Source: Thermoplasmata archaeon UBA184
GTDB lineage: Archaea > Thermoplasmatota > Thermoplasmata > Lutacidiplasmatales > UBA184
Length of the DNA: 11,640 bases
Direction: 5' to 3'
NCBI GenBank assembly: GCA_002495185.1
Contig: DAEB01000022.1
Coordinates: 30,057 to 41,696, forward strand
Made by a program: the position numbers and the translations under genes. The notes beneath the pieces are model-generated. The model saw only the letters and a program-made list of their open reading frames with translations. It did not search any database and was not told where the DNA came from. This document shows positions 6,112 to 11,640 of the stretch, piece by piece (the first letter of the stretch is position 1; each line of letters begins with the position of its first letter).

Positions 6112-8343
6112 ATGAGCGCTCACTCGAGCGTGAGACGTAAGGATGTCGCGATCGCGACGGCGGCAACCCTGATCGTAGCAGCTACAGCACTCGTCGGGCT
6201 TGTCGTGATTCCAGACTTGCATTCGCCGCATCCTTCTCCTCAGGCTAACGAAGAGAGAGCCGGACCTTCCGCTCTCATGGAACCGAGACCCGTATCGCAA
6301 CCGTTTGCCGTGCCACCGTGGGGCTTTCCTGCTCCTCGGACTTTGTGGCCGGGCCCGTTACTCCTTCCCTCGAGCGCGCCCGAGAGGTCCCCTCATCCAT
6401 CCGTTCCCGGAGTATCCCCGGTTGAAACTTCCTACTCAGGTCACTATTGGGATGGCGCAGTTTACACCGGCTCGAGCCAGGCGAGCACCAACCTCAGCGT
6501 CGAGCTTGCCGTTCCGGATGACATTCCTCAGACTGACGTGTACTTCGCTTTGCTATCGGTCTGGGACAACGCTGGGTCGTACGATCAGATCGGACTGTCG
6601 AACTACTACGGTAGCTGGGGAGTGGGGTACTCGACAAGCACCTTCTGCGCGGCGAACTATCACACGGACGACTTCGCATTCGCGCTTACGCGCGGGCAGT
6701 CTTACTCGTTCAGCATGGCCATCGACGCCGGCGTCGTCACCTTCACCGCTTCGAACGGATCGACCGAGCACGTCGTGTGGTCCACTTCGGCTACGACCGG
6801 TGGAACGGACTTTATCGTAGGGGGTGCGTTCGCTTGCAACTCGTACGTCAGCTACGACTACACGGATTACGAGGAAGTGTACCAGACCACAGGACCGGTC
6901 CCCCCCTATGACTTCTTCTTTCTGAACAACTCCGTTAACGGTAGTCTCGAGGCGAGTTGGGGGACGTTCTCGTCTGGCGCTCCGGGAGCGATTGTAATAG
7001 CTCACAGTGGGGCGAACGTCACAATCGAAAACGAACCGTACTACGTGGAATTCGGGCCGGGCGAGGCCAATAGCCTGGCCGTCGAAGATTCGACCCTCTC
7101 GAGGACCTACAGTTCGGTGCTCTCGATAATAGACCTCGGTTCGGCGGTGCGAGTTTCGTTGGCCAGTAAGGAGTACCAAGCTGTGGGCGTTCCCGGTTTG
7201 CAGACGCTCCTTCCTGTGGCCTGGAATGTGTCTTTCGCGAGGGCAGTCGGGAACCCAACTTTTTCGACAGAAGTCTCGCTTTCCTTCCCATCGAGCACTC
7301 AGGCCGGGACCTACTTCGTGATTCTGAACGTCTCAAACGCAGGTGGTTCCTACAGCCGGGTTAGTTTGACCGTCGCGGTCCTGCCGCAGCTCAGCGCCTC
7401 CCTCAATGGGAACCCAGCTTCCGGCGCAATCGACCTAGGCCAGTCGGTGACATTCGCTGCGAACCTTTCAGGCGGTGAGCCCCCGTACGAGTTCGAATGG
7501 GTCTCGCTACCACCGGGGTGTGTTCCGGGGACGAGCCCGCGGGTACTTTGCTCGCCGACCTCGAACGGTGCCTATCTTGTCGAGATCTTCGTAGGAGATG
7601 ACCTCGGATACACCGCCTCCACAGCAATCCTCTACTCGATCCAGTCAGACCCATCGGTCAGCGTGATTCCACCGGGAGGGCAACTGCTCGCGCAGCAGTC
7701 TCTCACGCTCTACGCTGAAGCGATTGGTGGCTCAGGGAGGTTCACCTTCGTCTGGAATGGTCTCCCGTCAGGTTGCTCAAGCGTCGACTCAAGCAGTCTC
7801 ACCTGCAGTCCCCAGCAGCCAGGAACCTACAATGTCGGGGTGAGTGTTCGCGACACGAACGGGGAACAGGCAGCGGGAAACCTGTCCGTAACGATCGCGG
7901 CCAGCTTCCTGGGTCTTCCGGCTCTTGACGGATACCTCCTGTTCATTGGCCTTCCAGTCTTGCTCGTGGTAGCAATTGTGGCGATCCTCATCGTGTCTCG
8001 GAGAAGTGGTAAACGGGATGACCGCGGATTTGGCCCCGCAGAGGGCGAGACCGAGCTCCTCGCGCCCAATCCGGGGAGTACTGGTCAAACCCCATGGGCT
8101 TTGACGGCAAACCGAGGCGCTGGTTCCCCCGGTCCAGGGATTGCCGAGGGAATAGTTCCACCAGTTCAGTTCGAGGGGTCTTCTTCGCCCGACTCGGGTT
8201 TGGACCCGGGTTCCGTCGCTTCGAGCACTCCGCTTATCAACCCGCCTGACACTGTCTGCTGGAACTGTCAATCCGAAAACCCGCCGGGCAGCAGATACTG
8301 CGCGCGATGCGCGGTCCCTCTCGAGCCTCCTCCCCCGCCATAG
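6112..8343 (+). CDS. Large surface protein with two PKD-like domains, membrane anchors and cytoplasmic zinc ribbon
   Basis: Protein of 743 residues from ATG 6112 (MSAHSSVRRKDV). N-terminal membrane segment at about 12-35; a long Ser/Thr/Gly/Tyr-rich extracellular part including a beta-rich region (about 100-270, possibly a concanavalin-like sandwich; weak); then two Ig/PKD-like domains at about 427-510 and 515-600. Each repeats the pattern F.W..LP.GC...C.P...G.Y.V...V.D..G, with its own cysteine pair (GCVPGTSPRVLCSP; GCSSVDSSSLTCSP). A transmembrane helix at about 608-630 is followed by SRRSGKRDD, a ~90-residue flexible Pro/Gly/Ser linker and a zinc ribbon CWNC-10-CARC, then PPPPP. Several N-glycosylation sequons occur outside. 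The plan links outside binding domains to an inside zinc ribbon, suggesting adhesion or sensing. The upstream GTG at 6037 is in frame but overlaps the promoter. Confidence 0.85.
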   Translation: MSAHSSVRRKDVAIATAATLIVAATALVGLVVIPDLHSPHPSPQANEERAGPSALMEPRPVSQPFAVPPWGFPAPRTLWPGPLLLPSSAPERSPHPSVPGVSPVETSYSGHYWDGAVYTGSSQASTNLSVELAVPDDIPQTDVYFALLSVWDNAGSYDQIGLSNYYGSWGVGYSTSTFCAANYHTDDFAFALTRGQSYSFSMAIDAGVVTFTASNGSTEHVVWSTSATTGGTDFIVGGAFACNSYVSYDYTDYEEVYQTTGPVPPYDFFFLNNSVNGSLEASWGTFSSGAPGAIVIAHSGANVTIENEPYYVEFGPGEANSLAVEDSTLSRTYSSVLSIIDLGSAVRVSLASKEYQAVGVPGLQTLLPVAWNVSFARAVGNPTFSTEVSLSFPSSTQAGTYFVILNVSNAGGSYSRVSLTVAVLPQLSASLNGNPASGAIDLGQSVTFAANLSGGEPPYEFEWVSLPPGCVPGTSPRVLCSPTSNGAYLVEIFVGDDLGYTASTAILYSIQSDPSVSVIPPGGQLLAQQSLTLYAEAIGGSGRFTFVWNGLPSGCSSVDSSSLTCSPQQPGTYNVGVSVRDTNGEQAAGNLSVTIAASFLGLPALDGYLLFIGLPVLLVVAIVAILIVSRRSGKRDDRGFGPAEGETELLAPNPGSTGQTPWALTANRGAGSPGPGIAEGIVPPVQFEGSSSPDSGLDPGSVASSTPLINPPDTVCWNCQSENPPGSRYCARCAVPLEPPPPP

Positions 8344-8465
8344 TCGAGACGCGCACTTGGCGACCCTTTGTATCGCCGCGGCCGAGGCGTGTCGACACGA
8401 CTGTGCGTTGACGGGCCTTTACTCTCTCGAAAGCCGGAGGCCGGCGTTTCCATTGCAAGCACCTC

Positions 8466-8471
8466 TAAATA
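8466..8471 (+). promoter_or_regulatory. TATA-like box of the 8504 gene
   Basis: TAAATA (in CTCTAAATAGG), 33-38 nt before the TTG at 8504, slightly farther than in the neighbours, so a leader of about 6 nt is expected. It lies in a 160-nt gap that otherwise shows nothing. Confidence 0.5.
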
Positions 8472-8503
8472 GGGCGTGACGAGCATCTCCTCCTCGATCA
8501 GCT

Positions 8504-9436
8504 TTGTCCGCCCGTACCGTCGGGGCCGGAGTTCTCGCACTGATTGCTAGCCTACTTCTCATCGTGTGTATCTTCCTCAGCTGGTACACCGTTTCTGCAA
8601 CTACATCGAGCGGTTCCCAGACATATTCGCTGGACCTCTACCCCGATCAACAGGTCACCGTCAGTGGGACCTCTGGAACCACGACCGCGACAGTCTCCGG
8701 GTCCTATTCCGATGCGCGGCTGAACAATACTGGTAACCTCTACACCATTGTGGAAATCCTCCTGATTCTCGGCGCGATACTGGGAATCGCAGGCGGCGGC
8801 CTTCTGATCGCGGCCGGCACTCGAGTCAACGCGAGCACAGCCCTGGCCACGGCTCTCATTATATTCGGCGTGGCGATGGCCATCGCTGGCCCAATCGCAG
8901 TGTTTGTTCACCAGCCGTCCGCGCTTGCGGCGGACGCCTACAACGCGGGGTCGACGAACACGAGTGGCCCTGGCCCGACCTCATCGTTCTACGGGACCCT
9001 CACGGTCAACGGGGAGACCGGGACGTGGGGGCCGGCGCTCGGCTGGTATCTTTCTATCGCGATAGCCGTGTTACTCATCATCAGTGTGGCCATAGTCCCC
9101 AGCGCAAGCCGCGAGACAGCTCCGAGGCCCGCGGGGCCGGCGATGGCGGGCGCTGCCGCCGGCGCCTACGTCGGATATCCCGCCCAGTACGCGACCCCTC
9201 CGCCACCAGCGCAGCCAGGCTGCTCGCAATACCCTGCGGCCGTTCCGACTTCTCAGCCAGTGTACCCTCAGCCTCCGAATCAGGTCTCCGCGCCGCCGCC
9301 TCCCCCTTCGTCGCCCCCACCGCCTCCGCAGCCAGCGGCTCCCGACGAGCGATACTGTCCGGCGTGCGGCACGGGCAACCTTCGCTCCAGCTTATACTGC
9401 GAGAAGTGCGGGAGACCGCTGCCTCCGCCTCGGTAG
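8504..9436 (+). CDS. Four-helix membrane protein with proline-rich linker and zinc ribbon
   Basis: Protein of 310 residues from a TTG start (MSARTVGAGVLALIASLLLI). Transmembrane helices at about 5-29, 81-105, 111-135 and 180-201. Extracellular loops of ~50 residues each are Ser/Thr/Gly-rich with NNTG and NTSG. After helix 4 comes a cytoplasmic tail: an Ala/Pro/Tyr/Gln-rich linker, a polyproline run (about 262-282) and a zinc ribbon CPAC-10-CEKC near the C-terminus, ending RPLPPPR. No in-frame ATG or GTG lies near the N-terminus and a TATA-like box is 33-38 nt upstream, so TTG is the best start. It follows the surface-protein gene by 160 nt with its own promoter and repeats that protein's inside design. 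The family is not recognised; a membrane scaffold or sensor is possible. Confidence 0.8.
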   Translation: MSARTVGAGVLALIASLLLIVCIFLSWYTVSATTSSGSQTYSLDLYPDQQVTVSGTSGTTTATVSGSYSDARLNNTGNLYTIVEILLILGAILGIAGGGLLIAAGTRVNASTALATALIIFGVAMAIAGPIAVFVHQPSALAADAYNAGSTNTSGPGPTSSFYGTLTVNGETGTWGPALGWYLSIAIAVLLIISVAIVPSASRETAPRPAGPAMAGAAAGAYVGYPAQYATPPPPAQPGCSQYPAAVPTSQPVYPQPPNQVSAPPPPPSSPPPPPQPAAPDERYCPACGTGNLRSSLYCEKCGRPLPPPR

Positions 9437-9469
9437 CCGAGAAACAGATCTGCCGTTTTGGTCAGTCTA

Positions 9470-9493
9470 CTCGCCCGTCCCTCCTCTCGCGAG
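9470..9493 (+). repeat. 24-nt CCTCC-loop hairpin repeat, copy b
   Basis: Identical to copy a at 5908-5931. Flanking bases add an alternative stem TCCTC/GAGGA around TCGC. It lies 33 nt after the stop of the 8504 gene, a plausible terminator position. Confidence 0.65.
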
Positions 9494-9610
9494 GAACTCA
9501 ACCGTTGGCTCGTTCGCACTCTGGTACCTTTCGGTTCCCCGAGCGGTAAGACCACGTAGGTCACACAATCACCGAAGGATTCATCGGGGTGACTTCCTTC
9601 CCAACGCGAC

Positions 9611-10471
9611 TTGCCCGAGGATGCGGCCAGGACGGTGGAACACGACGGCTTCGTCGTTGTGCTCGACGCCCTCGGGATGAGAGGTATTTGGGCCAAGGAG
9701 GATCCGCGAGAGATCGTCCGAAGGTGGACCGAGTTCTACGACTTAGTGGCGACGCACGGCTTTTACGATGACCTGTACGAAAAAGTCATCCCAGCAGCGA
9801 CCGGGAGGCCGGGCCCAGGGTACGAGACTCGCTACCTATCATTCGCCGACTCATTCGGAGTTCTGCTAGATACGAGGGGGCACTCCGCGGAAAACTTCCT
9901 CCGCATTACAAACAACCTTGCTTCGATCTACTCCGTAGCAATCGACCGGGGTTTCCTGCTCCGTGGCGCGATTGCCGCAGGGAAGTTCTATTCGCGGGAG
10001 CAGAGCCCGTTCTACATCGGGCCTGCTGCCGATGACGCGGGGTACTGGTACGACAAGGCGAACTGGGCCGGGGTTATCTTAACCCCGCAAACCGGTGAGT
10101 TGCTAGAGGCCGTCATCCAAGAGGACCGCCTCCAACGGGCGAATCTCTGTCGGTGGCCGGTCCCGCTCAAGTGCGAAGGACCGCCGAAGCTCTGGGCCTT
10201 GGACTGGCCCCGGCCCGATGACCGGAGAGCAGTCCTTGTCGATTTCTTCGCCCGGAATCCGACCGATTCCCGTGTAATCGTGAAGCGAGATGCGACGCTG
10301 CGATTCTATGACGTCCGAGCTGACCTCCGGATGAAGCCCTTCCGGGAAGCGAAAGCGAAATGGGAGGCAAATCACCCGGGGAAGAAGGCGTACGAGGGGG
10401 TGGATGACCGCTTTTGGGTGGTGGCACCTCCCCCAGTTCCGCCTCCCAACGAGGACGAGTCCGAATCCTAG
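9611..10471 (+). CDS. Protein resembling a class III nucleotidyl cyclase palm domain, unknown function
   Basis: Soluble protein of 286 residues. The first strand FVVVLDALGMRGIWA (14-28, Asp19), then RYLSFADSFGVLLD (74-87, Asp80), then a helix ending GFLLRGAIAAGKFYS (114-128) and YIGPAADDAGYWYDKANWAGVILTP (135-159), follow the order of a class III cyclase/GGDEF-type palm: metal Asp in strand 1, a second acidic hairpin, an R-G-x-I-x-x-G strand, and a G-x-A-x-x-x-A helix. Many uncharacterised prokaryotic proteins show the same pattern. Asp19 and Asp80 would be the metal ligands. Whether it makes a cyclic nucleotide cannot be told. The C-terminal ~110 residues are charged and end in a Pro/Glu tail. 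Start TTG 9611, or GTG 9635 (MEHDGFVVVLD), which fits the domain edge; no clear promoter is seen. The next gene, same strand, begins 89 nt downstream. Confidence 0.65.
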   Translation: MPEDAARTVEHDGFVVVLDALGMRGIWAKEDPREIVRRWTEFYDLVATHGFYDDLYEKVIPAATGRPGPGYETRYLSFADSFGVLLDTRGHSAENFLRITNNLASIYSVAIDRGFLLRGAIAAGKFYSREQSPFYIGPAADDAGYWYDKANWAGVILTPQTGELLEAVIQEDRLQRANLCRWPVPLKCEGPPKLWALDWPRPDDRRAVLVDFFARNPTDSRVIVKRDATLRFYDVRADLRMKPFREAKAKWEANHPGKKAYEGVDDRFWVVAPPPVPPPNEDESES

Positions 10472-10529
10472 CAAAGGACTCCCGATCCGCCTACCGCGAG
10501 TCAACCGCCGCAGGAATGCCGTCGCGCCC

Positions 10530-10560
10530 CGCTCGTTCCTCCCCTCGCGAGGAACGAGCG
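10530..10560 (+). repeat. 12-bp perfect hairpin abutting a start codon (CCTCC repeat copy c)
   Basis: CGCTCGTTCCTC (10530-10541) and GAGGAACGAGCG (10549-10560) pair without mismatch around CCCTCGC. It shares CTCGTTCCTCC with the long repeats at 3243 and 3891. Its last base is immediately before the ATG at 10561, so it could control translation, end transcription of the upstream gene, or be coding if the true start is upstream. Confidence 0.7.
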
Positions 10561-11208
10561 ATGGCGCAATCCATCCAGAGTCCCGCGAGAGAGACACAAA
10601 CGCCGAACGAACCCGCAGCCGCGGTTTCACGCCTGCGAACCGTCACAGGCAACCGCTTCCCGCGGAAGTGCGCCTGCGGTTGCGGCTTCCAGATCCCACG
10701 CGACCCCGAGGTCCGCTACGTCGTGAACTTCGGCGGGCCTCGACCGTACCCCGCCTACCTCCGCGAGCACTCGCCTGACTACGGGACCTACCACGGCAAG
10801 CCGCAGGCGCGGGAGGACCCGCGAACGCTCCCCGTGTTCGTCCCCGCGAGCGAGCTTCCGCGACCGCCCTCGCCGACCAGGCCGCCTGCGGCTCCGCGAC
10901 CCGCGATCGAGGTTGCGCAAGCTCATGAGGACGCCGAGGCGACCGCGAGCCCCGAGGCGGGCCGCGCTTGGGCGAGCGGCCAGCTCGTCTTCAACGCGGG
11001 TAGGTTTGAGAGTGCACGGAGCGGCTTTGCGGACTACGCGCGGGACGGGGAGAGCGCGAAGGAACTGCGCGCCCGGGTGAACGGCACGATTCTCGAAGAC
11101 CTAGAGGCGAAGGTCCTAGCGCTCCGAGCATTGCACGCTAAGTTGCGCGAGGCGGAGGGAGGGCCATCGTTCGGGGATGTCGTGGCCCGGTCCCGGCCCA
11201 CACCATAG
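10561..11208 (+). CDS. Protein with CACGC metal-binding motif and C-terminal helical segment, unknown function
   Basis: Protein of 215 residues from ATG 10561. After a polar N-terminus comes a small putative zinc module: CACGC (Cys 37, 39, 41) followed by YVVNF (53-57), YLREH (66-70) and YGTYHGK (74-80), where His70 and His78 could complete a site. CxCGC modules of this kind occur in phage and mobile-element proteins. A Pro-rich linker (about 93-118) leads to AWASGQLVFNAGRFESARSGF (136-156) and a probable coiled coil, LEDLEAKVLALRALHAKLREAEG (178-200). The frame stays open upstream to 10414, but that region carries the 12-bp hairpin and overlaps the preceding gene's tail; ATG 10516 is an alternative. 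Part of the C-terminal segment is duplicated at 11614-11640. No family is recognised. Confidence 0.65.
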   Translation: MAQSIQSPARETQTPNEPAAAVSRLRTVTGNRFPRKCACGCGFQIPRDPEVRYVVNFGGPRPYPAYLREHSPDYGTYHGKPQAREDPRTLPVFVPASELPRPPSPTRPPAAPRPAIEVAQAHEDAEATASPEAGRAWASGQLVFNAGRFESARSGFADYARDGESAKELRARVNGTILEDLEAKVLALRALHAKLREAEGGPSFGDVVARSRPTP

Positions 11209-11249
11209 TCCGCTTGTGCTATGTCACTGGGGAAAATAGAAATCGCGAC

Positions 11250-11516
11250 CTATTGGCCCAACAATTTCTTGACCTGTTCAAACGAAATCACCGGTTCAGC
11301 GCTTAGGACGTGGACTCCATGCTCCCGATACTTTGCGGCAAGCTGAAGCAGCTCTAGTTCGCTGCTGACGTCGACGACGGCGTACCCTCGCCCACCCCCT
11401 GCAAAGAGCCCATACTGCGTCATCTTCCCGTTCTTCATGTCCTCCTCAACCAGTTGGGGAGCAGGCTTCCCCTCCCAGTGGTCCCATAGGATGTGATACA
11501 GGGTCATGCTCGACAT
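11250..11516 (-). CDS. Small alpha/beta-barrel protein, DUF3303-like
   Basis: Protein of 88 residues with no signal peptide or membrane helix. The pattern MTLYHILWDHWEGKPAP, ED.KNGKMTQYGLFAG, GRGYAVVDVSSELELLQLAAKY, GVHVLSAEPVISFEQVKKLL (strand-helix-strand-strand-helix-strand) resembles DUF3303 and related dimeric alpha/beta-barrel proteins. The similarity is from memory and moderate. Start ATG 11516 (MSSMTLY) or ATG 11507 (MTLY). GGGAG lies just before 11516, and ATTAATG on the minus strand about 42-50 nt upstream may be the promoter. It converges on the CACGC gene with a 41-nt gap and is divergent from the fragment at the right edge. Confidence 0.7.
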   Translation of the reverse strand: MSSMTLYHILWDHWEGKPAPQLVEEDMKNGKMTQYGLFAGGGRGYAVVDVSSELELLQLAAKYREHGVHVLSAEPVISFEQVKKLLGQ

Positions 11517-11565
11517 CAGCTCCCGGAAGCGACTCCTGCCTAGTGAAGGAATCGTCCTACATTAA

Positions 11566-11640
11566 TCCCGCAAGGCGGGAATCGCTGGAATCAGCGACTC
11601 CAGATCGTTCCGGGCTTGGGCGAGCGGCCAGCTCGTGTTC
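11566..11640 (+). pseudogene. Truncated duplicate of the CACGC gene's C-terminal segment (continues beyond the window)
   Basis: 11614-11640 matches 10966-10992 at 26 of 27 bases and in the same frame encodes AWASGQLVF. The frame is closed upstream by TAA at 11563-11565, and between the stop and the homologous part there is no ATG, GTG or TTG. The zinc module and linker of the parent gene are absent. It therefore looks like a partial duplication; alternatively a frameshifted or otherwise started paralog continues to the right. Confidence 0.5.
11567..11601 (+). repeat. Two tandem hairpins
   Basis: CCCGC AAG GCGGG (11567-11579) is followed by a second stem, 11578-11587 with 11592-11601, nine pairs with one A-C mismatch and loop GAAT. 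The stems overlap by two bases, so they compete slightly. They lie in the divergent gap upstream of the duplicated gene fragment. Confidence 0.45.

Noticed and set aside
7789..8271. 160-residue minus-strand open frame
   Set aside because: Lies opposite the well-supported PKD/zinc-ribbon coding sequence and has no recognisable content.
10414..10560. Longer N-terminus for the CACGC protein
   Set aside because: It overlaps the tail of the preceding gene and would be translated from a hairpin repeat; kept as an alternative only.
1..11640. CRISPR array, rRNA, complete tRNA, transposase or integrase
   Set aside because: None seen: no regularly spaced repeats, no rRNA signature, no full tRNA cloverleaf, and no transposase or recombinase motifs in the open frames.

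Overview
The window is most likely from a high-GC archaeon, probably a soil-type member of the Thermoplasmatota. This is inferred, not proven. The grounds are several genes with an AT-rich TATA-like box about 27-34 nt upstream of the start codon and no Shine-Dalgarno sequence (leaderless transcripts), GTG and TTG starts, PKD-like surface proteins, and small membrane proteins ending in a cytoplasmic zinc ribbon. A tRNA-like fragment also resembles archaeal tRNA-Phe.

Layout. Positions 1-739 (minus) hold the 5' part of a quinone-oxidoreductase-type MDR dehydrogenase that runs off the left edge. Positions 942-3015 hold a small two-helix membrane protein, a signal-anchored secreted protein, a two-helix zinc-ribbon protein on the minus strand, and a four-helix membrane protein. 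Positions 3016-4078 hold a zinc-ribbon membrane protein flanked by two copies of a structured ~120-nt repeat, plus a tRNA-like 5' fragment. Positions 4079-5808 hold the most recognisable system: a TcmP-family protein (three-Cys-motif partner) convergent with a DUF5131/Gp37-Gp68 three-Cys protein, the two sharing a CTAG at their stops. Positions 6112-9436 hold a large PKD-type surface protein and a four-helix protein, both ending in zinc ribbons. Positions 9611-11208 hold a protein resembling the class III nucleotidyl cyclase palm fold and a protein with a CACGC metal-binding motif. Positions 11250-11516 (minus) hold a small DUF3303-like protein. The right edge begins a truncated duplicate of the CACGC protein's C-terminal segment.

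Working together. Only TcmP/DUF5131 is a known gene pairing; its function is unknown. Four membrane proteins share one design: outside or membrane part, linker, cytoplasmic CxxC-10-CxxC zinc ribbon. This suggests a lineage-specific family of envelope proteins with a common intracellular partner.

The least expected signal is intergenic. A family of short GC-rich hairpins with a CCTCC-containing pyrimidine-rich loop sits between or at the ends of genes, always in the same orientation. Two of them are part of a longer repeat that ends in a GC hairpin closed by different GNRA tetraloops (GAAA, GCAA), which looks like a conserved RNA structure.
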